Notes under the pieces: model-generated
Told to the model about the DNA's origin: nothing
Databases searched by the model: none
What the model saw: the letters and a program-made list of their open reading frames with translations, nothing else
In this document: positions 1-8,697 of the stretch, piece by piece
How positions within the stretch are numbered: the first letter of the stretch is position 1
How the letters are laid out: the number at the start of each line of letters is the position of its first letter
Assembly: GCF_001623525.1 (NCBI RefSeq)
Contig: NZ_CP015225.1
Coordinates: 6,460,501 to 6,524,500 of the forward strand
Direction: 5' to 3'
Origin: Pseudomonas fluorescens
GTDB lineage: Bacteria > Pseudomonadota > Gammaproteobacteria > Pseudomonadales > Pseudomonadaceae
DNA length: 64,000 nt
Program-made: the position numbers and the translations under genes

Positions 1-192
1 ATGGGCAATTCGTCGGTGAGATGAGAGAACTTACACTCGGCAGTTTACTTGCTACCGGGATTCATGCAATCTAGAAAGTACACCGAGTGGTGTAGTTTTT
101 TGAGTCAAGCGGCTGAGCGTGCATGCAACGGCCATCCAGCGTCCCACAACGGCGAAGCGCAATTGCGCCGACGCCCTTGGAGTTATCGCACC

Positions 193-1251
193 ATGACCAT
201 TCCCTCTCTTTCGACCGACAATCCGTCCGCCCAAAACGCATCCCGGCGTGAACAGGGCAAGTATCGCAATCATGCCTTCACGCCTCGGGAAGGCTTTGGC
301 ACCACCCTGCGTATCATCTGGAACATGATCTTCCACAAGCCGCGCACCACTCGGCCTTCGGGCGCCATCGAGGTTCAACCGCTGTCGCGCGACACCCTGC
401 TGGCCGCGCCGAACAACAGTGTCTGGCGCCTCGGCCATTCCACCGTGCTGCTCAAGCTGCGGGACAAGTTCTGGCTGACCGACCCGGTTTTCTCCGAACG
501 TGCCTCACCCGTGCAATGGGTCGGTCCCAAGCGTTTTCATCAGCCACCCATCAGCCTGGAAGAACTGCCGCCGATCGAAGCAGTGATCCTTTCCCATGAT
601 CATTACGATCACCTCGACCATCAGGCCATTCTCAAACTGGCTGCCAAGACTCGCCACTTCCTGGCTCCCTTGGGCGTGGGCGACACCCTGATCAAATGGG
701 GCATCGACGCCAGCAAGGTCCGTCAGTTGGACTGGTGGCAAGGCACCGAAGTGGACGGTATCGAGTTCATTGCCACGCCATCCCAGCATTTTTCCGGTCG
801 CGGCCTGTTCGACAGCAACGGCACGTTATGGGCCTCGTGGGTGATGATCGACGCCGGTACCCGGATTTTCTTCAGCGGCGACACTGGTTATTTCGATGGT
901 TTCAAACGCATCGGCGAGCAATACGGCCCCTTTGATCTGACGCTGATGGAAACTGGTGCCTATAACGTCGACTGGCCGCATGTCCACATGCAGCCGGAGC
1001 AAACCCTGCAAGCTCATATCGATCTCAAGGGCCGTTGGCTACTGCCGATCCACAACGGCACATTCGACCTGGCGATGCATGCCTGGTATGAACCCTTCGA
1101 TCGCATCCTGGCGCTGGCCTGGGAGCGCAACGTCAGCATCGCTACGCCGCAAATGGGCGAAGCATTCACCCTGACGCAGCCGAAACGTGGCCGCGCCTGG
1201 TGGCTGGACGTGGAGCCCTCGGCTTATCAGGACCAGCCCGACATGGCCTGA
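193..1251 (+). CDS. MBL-fold metal-dependent hydrolase (NAPE-PLD/UlaG-like)
   Basis: This 352-residue protein belongs to the metallo-beta-lactamase superfamily, in the COG2220 group that includes N-acyl-phosphatidylethanolamine phospholipase D and UlaG-type lactonases. The zinc-binding HxHxDH signature is visible at about residues 135-140 (HDHYDH), and a later segment (FFSGDTGYFDGF) supplies the conserved Asp ligand. The open frame extends upstream to position 49, but the ATG at 193 gives the compact N-terminus typical of the family; no strong ribosome binding site decides it. There is no signal peptide, so it is probably cytoplasmic. The substrate cannot be told from sequence; phospholipid or lactone hydrolysis is family knowledge only. 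The next gene is convergent. Confidence 0.8.
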   Translation: MTIPSLSTDNPSAQNASRREQGKYRNHAFTPREGFGTTLRIIWNMIFHKPRTTRPSGAIEVQPLSRDTLLAAPNNSVWRLGHSTVLLKLRDKFWLTDPVFSERASPVQWVGPKRFHQPPISLEELPPIEAVILSHDHYDHLDHQAILKLAAKTRHFLAPLGVGDTLIKWGIDASKVRQLDWWQGTEVDGIEFIATPSQHFSGRGLFDSNGTLWASWVMIDAGTRIFFSGDTGYFDGFKRIGEQYGPFDLTLMETGAYNVDWPHVHMQPEQTLQAHIDLKGRWLLPIHNGTFDLAMHAWYEPFDRILALAWERNVSIATPQMGEAFTLTQPKRGRAWWLDVEPSAYQDQPDMA

Positions 1252-1266
1252 CTCCCGACGCATCGA

Positions 1267-1584
1267 TCATTCGATCATTGCGTAGTCTGGGCGCTCCATC
1301 GGATCCGGCGTGGCGCCCTTGATGTTCATGCCGCGCCCCGGTGCGAAGCCGGGGAAGAACACCAGGCCCTCGGCCTCCAGCCGAAAGGCCAGGGCCAGGC
1401 GGGTCACATCGAGCAACTCGCCCCCAGCCTCGAAGCGGCGGATGGCCTGGACCGAGACGCCGGATTGGCGGGACAGCTCCTCGACACTCCAACCGAGCAT
1501 GGCTCGCGCCTGTGCACTGTGAGCAGGGGTGAATTGATAGACAGCGATGCGTTGCAGGGTGGTTTTGATTGCGAGAGAGGCCAT
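1267..1584 (-). CDS. Small Xre-family helix-turn-helix regulator
   Basis: This 105-residue protein has an Xre/Cro-type helix-turn-helix at about residues 29-53 (LGWSVEELSRQSGVSVQAIRRFE), followed by a hydrophobic segment and a short polar tail. It is probably a DNA-binding repressor; its target is unknown. The open frame runs further upstream, but the ATG at 1584 is preceded by a GGAG element at good spacing. It ends 15 bases from the convergent MBL-fold gene and begins 83 bases downstream of the AraC-type gene on the same strand, so the two may be co-transcribed. Confidence 0.7.
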   Translation of the reverse strand: MASLAIKTTLQRIAVYQFTPAHSAQARAMLGWSVEELSRQSGVSVQAIRRFEAGGELLDVTRLALAFRLEAEGLVFFPGFAPGRGMNIKGATPDPMERPDYAMIE

Positions 1585-1667
1585 GGGGGGGCTCCAAAGC
1601 TGTGGGATAAAAAAACACTGTGTTTTTGTACAGTTGTTTTGAATCCCGATCAATCTCATTTTTTTGA

Positions 1668-2444
1668 TCAATGACCAGCGGTCTTTTCCAGCCAGGCACT
1701 CGGCGCGTGTCCCAGTACCCGGCGGAACATGGTGGAGAACGCGGCGGGGCTGTCGTAGCCCAGATCCAGGGCAATGCGGGTTACCGAATCGCCTACGGCC
1801 AATCGGGACAATGCCGACATCACACACGCCTGTTGCCGCCATTGGCTGAAACTTGCCCCGGTTTGCTGGCTGAACAGGCGATTGAACGAGCGCAAGCTGA
1901 TATGTAACTGCGCCGCCCATTGCACGGGCGAGACGTGGGCGTTGGGGTGTTTCAGAAATCCCTGGCACAGGCCTAGCAGACGCGGGTCCTTGGGCAGTGG
2001 AAGGTGCAGCGGCAAATGCGCGCTGCGGGCCAGCTCGTGCAGCAACAGATCGATTAATGCACCGTCGCGTCCAGCCTCGTCATAGTCCGGGGCAAGTTCC
2101 ACGGCTTCCATCAGCAACTGGCGCATCAGCGGCGACACGCTGATGACCTGGCAACGGGCGTCCATGGCCGTTACGGCGGCCGGTTTGATATACAAGCTTC
2201 GCGTGCTGACGCCCAGCATCAGCACCTCATGGGCAACCCCGGGCGGGATCCACACCGCCCGTTGCGGCGGCACCACCCAATTGCCGTCCGCGGTGCTGAC
2301 CTGCATGACTCCGGTGGCGCCGTAGAGCAACTGCGCCCGACGATGGCGGTGCAATGGCAACAAATGTCCGTGGGGGTAATCGGTGCCAATGGCGACGACT
2401 GCCCTGGGGGTCGCATCCAATAAATCGATCGAAGTGTTGCGCAT
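1668..2444 (-). CDS. AraC-family transcriptional regulator with cupin sensor domain
   Basis: The 258-residue protein has an N-terminal AraC-type cupin domain (GHLLPLHRHRRAQLLYG, about residues 24-40) and a C-terminal double helix-turn-helix (HISLRSFNRLF and ALDLGYDSPAAFSTMFRRVLGHAPS). The ATG at 2444 starts the conserved cupin region; longer starts add unrelated residues. It is divergent from the TauE/SafE exporter gene at 2557, with a 112-base intergenic region. A divergent regulator-exporter pair suggests it controls that exporter, which is inference. The ligand is unknown. Confidence 0.8.
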   Translation of the reverse strand: MRNTSIDLLDATPRAVVAIGTDYPHGHLLPLHRHRRAQLLYGATGVMQVSTADGNWVVPPQRAVWIPPGVAHEVLMLGVSTRSLYIKPAAVTAMDARCQVISVSPLMRQLLMEAVELAPDYDEAGRDGALIDLLLHELARSAHLPLHLPLPKDPRLLGLCQGFLKHPNAHVSPVQWAAQLHISLRSFNRLFSQQTGASFSQWRQQACVMSALSRLAVGDSVTRIALDLGYDSPAAFSTMFRRVLGHAPSAWLEKTAGH

Positions 2445-2556
2445 CAACGGGCCACTCGTGATTGGCGTAAACGCGAACATTATTGGCCTGTTTGCTACAG
2501 CAGGCCAAGCGTCGCTTACCCATCGTGGGCGCCCACATTTCACGGAATCACCTCGA

Positions 2557-3369
2557 ATGTTCTATATATTGCTCGCATGCTTCGGCTGCCTGAGTGGCGT
2601 GACAGCCGTGCTGTTCGGGTTCGGCGGCGGCTTTGTCGTGGTGCCCTTGGTGTATCGCATGCTGACGGTCCATCACACCGGTGACGTCATCGGTGAGTCG
2701 GCGATGCACATCGCCGTCGCTACCTCCACCTGCGTCATGATCGTCAACGCCCTGGTTGCCACTCGAAAACAACGCCGCGCCGGTCAGTTGATTCGTCGTT
2801 ATTTGTGGCCGTTCGGCGGCTTCATTGCCCTGGGCGCGGCCCTCGGCGCAGCTACTGCCACCTGGATGAGCGGCGAGATTATCCGCTACGCTTTCATTGC
2901 CTACCTGGGCCTGACCATTTTGGATTGCCTGCTGCGGCGAGGTTTTCTGACACACACCAGCGATGCCGTCCCACGACCTTTGGCGACAATGGAGACCGCG
3001 TTGGGTGGCACCACCATCGGAATCATCGCCACGGTCCTGGGGGTTGGCGGCAGCGTCATGACCGTGCCGTTGCTACGCCGCTGCGGCCTGAGCATGTCCC
3101 AGGCCACGTCGATGGCCAATCCGCTGAGCTTGCCCGTCGCGTTGGCCGGTACTGTTACCTACATGGCCATGGCCGGTTTCACCGATACAGACTTCGGCCC
3201 GTGGTTTATCGGTTATATCGATCTACTGGCCTTTGTTGCGCTCACACTTGGCGCGTTACTGGGCATTCGCCTGGCAACGCCATGGATCGGGCGGATACCG
3301 GATCGGCTGCACGCGTGGGTCTATATTGGATTGTTAGTCATTGTGATGCTGGGCATATCGATACAATAA
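2557..3369 (+). CDS. Sulfite exporter TauE/SafE family membrane protein
   Basis: This 270-residue, highly hydrophobic protein has about eight predicted membrane segments and the duplicated glycine-rich motifs of the TauE/SafE family (FGFGGGFVVVPL near residue 18 and LGVGGSVMTVPLL near residue 160). Members export or import organosulfur compounds and sulfonates across the inner membrane. The frame is open upstream to 2383, but that part overlaps the divergent regulator, so the ATG at 2557 is preferred. Substrate and direction are not determinable here. Confidence 0.8.
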   Translation: MFYILLACFGCLSGVTAVLFGFGGGFVVVPLVYRMLTVHHTGDVIGESAMHIAVATSTCVMIVNALVATRKQRRAGQLIRRYLWPFGGFIALGAALGAATATWMSGEIIRYAFIAYLGLTILDCLLRRGFLTHTSDAVPRPLATMETALGGTTIGIIATVLGVGGSVMTVPLLRRCGLSMSQATSMANPLSLPVALAGTVTYMAMAGFTDTDFGPWFIGYIDLLAFVALTLGALLGIRLATPWIGRIPDRLHAWVYIGLLVIVMLGISIQ

Positions 3370-3412
3370 ATCGCTGCACGGCGTTGCTCGAAATCCAGTG
3401 AAGGAGGGTGCC

Positions 3413-3763
3413 ATGTCGATATCCGACAGTGACTGGAAGAGTTACAACGAACTCTACGATCTGGCGCTAGAGCGCTTCTGCCAAGGCGTTCTTGCTGATG
3501 CCCAGACCATCGCTCAGAGCGAAGCTTTATCAGCTCACGCGCGATATCGTACGCTCTATCGCCTCATGCGAAATCGGGACAAGGACTTGGCGATGGCATT
3601 CAATGTATCTCGACGCCGAGACGTCTCTTTATCTTTGAGATTGATGATTGCATATGACCTGCTGAGCGATCAGGAATTGGCGGTCCTGAGCGAGGAGCTG
3701 CGTGAAAGGGTTTCTGACGCCGTTCGCCAACCCTTTGAGATTGAATGGGCTGAAGACACATAA
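3413..3763 (+). CDS. Hypothetical protein, 116 aa
   Basis: I do not recognise this protein. It is soluble, largely helical and charged, with no signal peptide or membrane segment. An AAGGAGG ribosome binding site directly precedes the ATG at 3413, which makes it a convincing gene despite its size. It ends 31 bases before the DUF6933-like gene and the two are probably co-transcribed. The pair is flanked by core genes on one side and other unknown genes on the other, consistent with a small accessory island. Confidence 0.6.
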   Translation: MSISDSDWKSYNELYDLALERFCQGVLADAQTIAQSEALSAHARYRTLYRLMRNRDKDLAMAFNVSRRRDVSLSLRLMIAYDLLSDQELAVLSEELRERVSDAVRQPFEIEWAEDT

Positions 3764-3794
3764 GTATTTTTCAAGCATTTTCCAGAGAGTCTGA

Positions 3795-4493
3795 ATGTTA
3801 ATCTTCAACTGCACCGAAGCGGCCAGCAACTTCTTCAGCCGCGTGAGCAAAGGTAAGAAAATTACCCCAGTGGAGAAACCACCATCACCCGTTATCGAGG
3901 ACGATGAGGTGGTGGTTGAGTTCGCCGAACAGTGGCTGGTCCATGCTATCACCGTGCAGCGCAAACACGTGTTGTTCGTCATCCATGTGCAAACCCGTTA
4001 CTGCATGATTTTCGCCGATGCTAAAAAAGCTGATATTGAAGGTTTTGTTCAGCGGTTTTCCGAGCGATGGATCAATGGCCTGATGCGTCACGCGGGACAG
4101 CACGACCTCCTTCGCTGGGTCGATGATGAACCGATGATGGAACGCTTCCGGGAAAGTTGCCGTGAGTACGTTTTTTACAAACGTGGTCATCGTGGTGCGC
4201 AAAAGCACATCAACGAAATTTCCTGGATTTTCGAGGACTGTGCCGCCGAATGGGGAACGTTACCCACAGATGAATACGCTGCGGGCCGCTTCGATGGCAA
4301 TAGGAATAACACCCCGAGAAGCAGTAAGGGGCATAAGGACTATTACTACCCGGATGAGGAAATGATCATTCACTGGTTGCGGGTGTACGGTGGCGTGGAT
4401 GATTCCGCCGCCGAGGCTGCTCGTGAACGACGTATGGAAGTGAGACGGGAAATCTGGGCACTCGAACGGCAACTTGCGCAAGAAGCGCAATGA
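3795..4493 (+). CDS. DUF6933-like hypothetical protein
   Basis: This 232-residue protein opens with MLIFNCTEAASNFFS and contains WLVHAITVQRKHVLFVIHVQTRYCM near residues 51-75, a layout I associate with the DUF6933 family of uncharacterised proteins. A C-terminal extension of about 100 residues is rich in charged residues and ends in a probable amphipathic helix (EAARERRMEVRREIWALERQ). No catalytic motif is visible. It follows the small hypothetical gene at 3413 and is convergent with the next gene. The DUF assignment is from memory and moderate. Confidence 0.6.
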   Translation: MLIFNCTEAASNFFSRVSKGKKITPVEKPPSPVIEDDEVVVEFAEQWLVHAITVQRKHVLFVIHVQTRYCMIFADAKKADIEGFVQRFSERWINGLMRHAGQHDLLRWVDDEPMMERFRESCREYVFYKRGHRGAQKHINEISWIFEDCAAEWGTLPTDEYAAGRFDGNRNNTPRSSKGHKDYYYPDEEMIIHWLRVYGGVDDSAAEAARERRMEVRREIWALERQLAQEAQ

Positions 4494-4555
4494 ATAGGAA
4501 AAGCGACGACGCTCCGCAGCTCGTCGTCTGAGTCACAACAGTCTCTCAGGCGAAA

Positions 4556-5542
4556 TTACTTTTCATCCAACCCCGGCGCTTCCCGAATAATGAAGTGATC
4601 CAGGTTCTCGATATTGGCACTGAACACCCCGAACGTCTGGTCGGGGTTTTTCTTGCTCGGTACCTGCTTGAGCTCCGGCGTCACGCCATAAAAGAAGCAA
4701 TACAACGGCGCATCACTGTCGGCGGCGTGCTTGATCTCTTCCAGGAACGCTTTGCGCTTGCGGTAGTTATCGATCAGCTTCTTGCTCAGGTAAACGTTGA
4801 CCGAGTAAGGCTTTTTCTTCGTCTCGTCCGGTTGTTTGAACCAGACCTTGGGTTCGAAATCGATGCGAAAGCTTTGCGTGTAATCCTTGATCTCCTTGAT
4901 CTTGCCCCAGTAAATGAGCCCCTTGTTATCCAGCAGGTACTCGATCTTCTTGAAGAACGACCCATAGGGCGCCGTGTGCTCGCCAATCTTCAGCATCATG
5001 CGCTTGAGCAGGTCCTTGTCCGCGAAGTTCGACACGAAGCACTCCACCGGATGGGCGAAGACATGGGTCTTGTCCGGTGCCGAGTCACGGCCCGGGTGCT
5101 CGTCATGCCTGGCGGCTGAAGGCATGCGCTCATCGCGTATCACGTCTGCCGTCGCCGTCGGGTTGGACGGCTTGCGCACATACTCACGCCGAGTCAGCAA
5201 CAACTCCGAAGGGAAATGCTCCTCCCGCCCGTCATCCGATTCCGCGCCATCCACTTCCAGGCCCGAGGCTGGCGCCTTCAGGCTGACATAAGGGCAACCC
5301 TCGATATGCCGCGTGCTGGGGATGTTCTTGAAGTGCGGCGTGCGCACGTAATTCACATTCTTGGCGTTGAACGTCCCCAACACATTCGCCGCATCAAACG
5401 CCATTCGACAGGCATCGTTGGGGCACTGGAACTGTTCTTTCGCGGAATCGAACGCCACCGTCTCGTCGAAATTCAGATCGCGCACGTCATAAATCGACAG
5501 CTTGTCGTCGAGGCTGCGGCAGTAGGCGAGGTCGAATTTCAT
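4556..5542 (-). CDS. Hypothetical protein with possible Cys/His metal site
   Basis: I do not recognise this 328-residue protein. A candidate zinc-binding arrangement lies in the N-terminal part: C40-x4-C45 followed by H79-x3-C83, somewhat like the Cys/His clusters of nucleic-acid-interacting proteins. A low-complexity acidic linker (about residues 95-150) separates it from a Lys/Phe-rich C-terminal domain. The ATG at 5542 is chosen over an upstream in-frame start because the extra 20 residues are proline-rich and lack a ribosome binding site. No function is claimed. Confidence 0.6.
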   Translation of the reverse strand: MKFDLAYCRSLDDKLSIYDVRDLNFDETVAFDSAKEQFQCPNDACRMAFDAANVLGTFNAKNVNYVRTPHFKNIPSTRHIEGCPYVSLKAPASGLEVDGAESDDGREEHFPSELLLTRREYVRKPSNPTATADVIRDERMPSAARHDEHPGRDSAPDKTHVFAHPVECFVSNFADKDLLKRMMLKIGEHTAPYGSFFKKIEYLLDNKGLIYWGKIKEIKDYTQSFRIDFEPKVWFKQPDETKKKPYSVNVYLSKKLIDNYRKRKAFLEEIKHAADSDAPLYCFFYGVTPELKQVPSKKNPDQTFGVFSANIENLDHFIIREAPGLDEK

Positions 5543-5697
5543 GGTGGGCTCGGGTCCTTGAGGGGGAAGGGTATTAATAGCGGGAGGCGGGGTGGGTTGC
5601 ACTGACTGTTTTCAGATCAGAGCAAATTTGTAGCAATGCCCCGCCCATGGACAGCGCCCGAGACGTTATTGATATTCTTCCAGCTCAACACCGACCC

Positions 5698-5740
5698 TGT
5701 GGCGAGGGAGCTTGCTCCCGCTGGGCTGCGCAGCAGCCCC
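5698..5740. repeat. REP-type palindromic repeat (single)
   Basis: A single unit of the window's main REP family: TGTGGCGAGGGAGCTTGCTC followed by a small palindrome CTGCGCAGCAG. The GGGAGCTTGCTCCC core is itself an inverted repeat. It lies between two convergently unrelated unknown genes. Confidence 0.8.
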
Positions 5741-5802
5741 CAACCTCATTTCACCAACGAAAAACCGCCGCCCGAACACGAACGACGGCTTCAGATTGAG
5801 CT

Positions 5803-6312
5803 TCAAAACCCCCGCAAAACCCGCGACGCCTTCCGCCACCAAGACTCATGCTGGCCAAACGGATCATCCACCAACACCGCCGGCATATCCCGCAAGCGAA
5901 TCCATGGTTCATCCAGCCAATGCAGCATGCAGAGCGACATCTTCGGCCAATCCAACACGCTCAACGTCGGCCGCTCCACCTTATGCGAGCAGCGCTCATC
6001 CCGCAGCGTAGGCACCACCTGATACGTGATCCACTCACGCAGCAACCGATACTCAGGGCAGTAGTGATAAACCAACAACGCATAAATGCCCGACTCGCTC
6101 AGCATCAGACGTTCCTCGGTCAACCCGTGGACATGCACGAGCATCATCCGACGCTGGTCAGGGTCAAGCTTGCGGGTCATGCGCTCATCGAGGTGCTTGC
6201 TCATCAAGCGTCCCAAGTCGCAGGCGCTGAACCAAGCCTGGTTTTCAACCAAGAGGGCATGAAGATGGAGGTTGTGACGGGTGAACGATCCCGGGAGATA
6301 AGCATCAGGCAT
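5803..6312 (-). CDS. BRO-N domain protein (prophage antirepressor-like)
   Basis: This 169-residue protein matches the BRO-N/antirepressor family (COG3617). It has an N-terminal segment LHALLVENQAWFSACDLGRLM, a central LTEERLMLSESGIYALLVYHY and the characteristic LREWITYQVVPTLR. BRO-N domains bind DNA and are common in phages, but in Pseudomonas such proteins also occur singly in chromosomes. No other phage gene lies nearby, so this is a lone domain protein. The ATG at 6312 lies just downstream of an AT-rich leader. Its role is unknown. Confidence 0.75.
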   Translation of the reverse strand: MPDAYLPGSFTRHNLHLHALLVENQAWFSACDLGRLMSKHLDERMTRKLDPDQRRMMLVHVHGLTEERLMLSESGIYALLVYHYCPEYRLLREWITYQVVPTLRDERCSHKVERPTLSVLDWPKMSLCMLHWLDEPWIRLRDMPAVLVDDPFGQHESWWRKASRVLRGF

Positions 6313-6640
6313 GATTGATCTCCAAGGTATACGGAGAGCAGGGTGAAATTTTTGTGGGCATAACCACCTCTACGTTCGAAGGTTAGCGGCGCGAGCCCGA
6401 CGTAGAGGATGTAAGAAAATCCCAACAAGCTATTTCCCTACACAGAATTGCTCATGTTCTTAGACAACATGCGCTTCTATGGGGGGGCGATCAGCTACTA
6501 CGTTGGGCGTTTCTTAGGCACCTGCGACTAAGATAGGTAACGAGGCGATACGGCGTCAATGCGGAAGGATTCTGAGTTTTTCGTAGGGCAAAGGTAGCGC
6601 GCCTGCGCCAGAGTTAAACGCGGCTTTGGTTCTGCAGAAC
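6313..6640. other. Intergenic region, no gene recognised
   Basis: This stretch lies between the BRO-N gene and the nrdB terminator. It contains only short unsupported frames and no tRNA or clear promoter. It probably holds the BRO-N promoter on the minus strand. Confidence 0.4.
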
Positions 6641-6644
6641 ACAA

Positions 6645-6668
6645 AAAACCCCGTTTTCACGGGGTTTT
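6645..6668 (-). terminator. Rho-independent terminator of nrdB
   Basis: A strong hairpin with stem AAAACCCCGT/ACGGGGTTTT and a T run on the minus strand lies about 45 bases after the nrdB stop. Confidence 0.85.
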
Positions 6669-6712
6669 AAGTTAAGTCGCTGGTGGTTCAGCTCAGGATT
6701 TCTCTCTCGAAA

Positions 6713-7960
6713 TCAATCCCAGCTCAAAGCCCCACCCGTCTGATACTCAATCACTCGCGTCTCAAAGAAGTTCTTCTCTTTCTTCAAGTCCATGATCTCG
6801 CTCATCCAAGGGAACGGGTTAGTCGTGCCTGGATACTCTTCCTTCAGACCAATCTGCGACAAACGACGGTTAGCGATGAACTTCAGATAGTCTTCCATCA
6901 TCGCCGCATTCATCCCCAACACGCCGCGAGGCATGGTGTCGCGGGCGTATTCGATCTCCAGCTGCGTACCCTGCAGGATCATCTGGGTCGCTTCTTCCTT
7001 CATCTCGGCATCCCACAAGTGCGGGTTTTCGATCTTGATCTGGTTGATCACGTCGATGCCGAAGTTCAGGTGCATGGATTCGTCGCGCAGGATGTACTGG
7101 AACTGCTCGGCGACGCCGGTCATTTTGTTGCGGCGGCCCATGGAAAGGATCTGGGTGAAGCCACAGTAGAAGAAGATGCCTTCCAGGACGCAGTAGTAGG
7201 CGATCAGGTTGCGCAGCAGCTCTTTGTCGGTGTCCGGGGTGCCGGTTTCGAACTTCGGATCGGAGATCGAACGGGTGTATTTCAGGCCCCAGGCGGCTTT
7301 TTTCGCGACCGATGGGATCTCGTGGTACATGTTGAAGATCTCGCCTTCATCCATGGCCAGCGATTCGATGCAGTACTGGTAGGCGTGGGTGTGGATCGCC
7401 TCTTCGAAGGCCTGGCGCAGGATGTACTGGCGGCATTCCGGGTTGGTGATCAGGCGGTACACGGCCAGGACCAGGTTGTTGGCAACCAGGGAGTCGGCGG
7501 TGGAGAAGAAGCCCAGGTTGCGCATCACGATGCGGCGCTCGTCGTCGGTCAGGCCTTCCGGGTTTTTCCAGAGGGCGATGTCGGCGGTCATGTTGACTTC
7601 TTGCGGCATCCAGTGGTTTGCGCAGCCGTCCAGGTACTTCTGCCAGGCCCAATCGTATTTGAATGGCACGAGCTGGTTGAGGTCGGCGCGGCAGTTGATC
7701 ATGCGCTTTTCGTCGACGGCGACACGGGCGGAGGCGCCTTCGAGTTCGGCGAGGCCTTCGGCGATGTCGAGTTTGTCGAGGGCGGCCTTGGCGCGAATGA
7801 TCGCGGCCGAGTCGTTGGCCGTCACGGCCCGGGCTTCGAGGGCGGCGGCACCGCCGGCGCTGTCGAGGCGGTCCATGTTGGCTTCAGAAGCGTGGCCGGC
7901 GTTGGCGCCTTTTACAGCGACTTCGCCGTCTTCTTTGTCGAATTCGTCCCAGCTCAGCAT
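6713..7960 (-). CDS. nrdB: Ribonucleoside-diphosphate reductase, beta subunit (class Ia)
   Basis: The 415-residue protein is the radical-generating R2 subunit, which works with NrdA to make deoxyribonucleotides in the cytosol. The di-iron ligand motif EEAIHTHAY is visible, with the radical Tyr four residues after the His as in E. coli R2, and a second ligand helix reads [10 protein letters not shown]. The C-terminal tail (TGGALSWD) should dock to NrdA. The ATG at 7960 gives the usual pseudomonad length. Unlike in P. aeruginosa, nrdA is not adjacent: it lies about 42 kb away on the same strand. A candidate NrdR box lies about 400 bases upstream at 8360, and a strong terminator follows the gene. 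Confidence 0.97.
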   Translation of the reverse strand: MLSWDEFDKEDGEVAVKGANAGHASEANMDRLDSAGGAAALEARAVTANDSAAIIRAKAALDKLDIAEGLAELEGASARVAVDEKRMINCRADLNQLVPFKYDWAWQKYLDGCANHWMPQEVNMTADIALWKNPEGLTDDERRIVMRNLGFFSTADSLVANNLVLAVYRLITNPECRQYILRQAFEEAIHTHAYQYCIESLAMDEGEIFNMYHEIPSVAKKAAWGLKYTRSISDPKFETGTPDTDKELLRNLIAYYCVLEGIFFYCGFTQILSMGRRNKMTGVAEQFQYILRDESMHLNFGIDVINQIKIENPHLWDAEMKEEATQMILQGTQLEIEYARDTMPRGVLGMNAAMMEDYLKFIANRRLSQIGLKEEYPGTTNPFPWMSEIMDLKKEKNFFETRVIEYQTGGALSWD

Positions 7961-8450
7961 GACGTGTCGTCTCCTGCGTGAGGGCCAGATGCCCAATGAA
8001 GGCCTACTGGCCGCGGTGGATCTTGGAAAAATCGTTTGTTGCAGCAGCTGACGCAGGCAATAAACAGAAAAATGTACGGGTCATTCTGAAGCGGCTGTGT
8101 ACGCGAGGAGGCGATGAGCCTCTGCGGGGGCTTCAGGCTGGCTTGATCCCCTGTAAGGGAATATTGCAGGCCCGTTTAAGGCGGCATTATAAGGACTTTT
8201 TTGCCTACGTGCTGCGGCGAAATAGCTCACAGAAGGGGTAGCGGCTGGCATATCCGCGTGGGAGCGAGGGTTTACAAGGCTTTGGCCGCTGAAGATTTTT
8301 TTTGCATGGGTTGCGGGGCGGGTTTTTTTGATCAAAAAATGAGCGTTTTTTACGGTTTTGCACTACATGTTGTGTTTATGGAGGGTTTTCGGCGCTTTCA
8401 GACACAACCAGGCCCGATCGAAGTCGGGCCGTGGAAAATGCCAGTAATGA
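7961..8450. other. Long leader/promoter region of nrdB
   Basis: No gene is supported in these 490 bases. They hold the nrdB promoter region, including the NrdR-box candidate at 8360-8375. The end next to the microprotein gene is AT-rich. Confidence 0.5.
8360..8375. promoter_or_regulatory. Candidate NrdR box upstream of nrdB
   Basis: The 16-base imperfect palindrome GCACTACATGTTGTGT matches 13 of 16 positions of the NrdR consensus as I recall it (ACACWATATATWGTGT). I could not find a convincing second box at the usual three-helical-turn spacing. Confidence 0.5.
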
Positions 8451-8666
8451 TCAGCCGATACGGGCCGAACCGGTTTGATCGTAGCCATCTTCCGCGACGG
8501 TAGCGGAGCCGGTACGGTCGTAGCCGTCTTGCGCGACGGTAGCAGAACCGGTGCGGTCGTAGCCGTCTTCAGCGACCGCGGAACCGGTGCGATCAAATCC
8601 GTCGGCGGCGAAGGTGTTGCCGGCCAGTACGGACAGGGTCAGGACGAGGATCAGTGGGGTTTTCAT
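8451..8666 (-). CDS. Exported microprotein with tandem DGYDRTGSATVAE repeats
   Basis: This 71-residue protein starts with a clear Sec signal peptide (MKTPLILVLTLSVLAGNTFA, about residues 1-20). The mature part is made almost wholly of four tandem 12-13-residue repeats around the core DGYDRTGSA(T)VAE/Q. A GGAG ribosome binding site precedes the ATG at 8666. The predicted mature product is about 50 residues, acidic and probably periplasmic or secreted. I know of no function for it. It lies on the same strand as the DUF2790 gene upstream and nrdB downstream. The repeat is also visible in the DNA and could expand or contract. Confidence 0.75.
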   Translation of the reverse strand: MKTPLILVLTLSVLAGNTFAADGFDRTGSAVAEDGYDRTGSATVAQDGYDRTGSATVAEDGYDQTGSARIG

Positions 8667-8697
8667 GGTGGTTGCTCCCGATTGGTTTAAAGGTTGA

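Noticed and set aside
5803..6312. Prophage remnant around the BRO-N gene
   Set aside because: No capsid, tail, integrase or lysis gene is nearby; the protein is a lone domain.
8460..8590. Tandem DNA repeat resembling a small CRISPR or minisatellite
   Set aside because: The units are in frame, have no unique spacers and encode the repeats of the exported microprotein.
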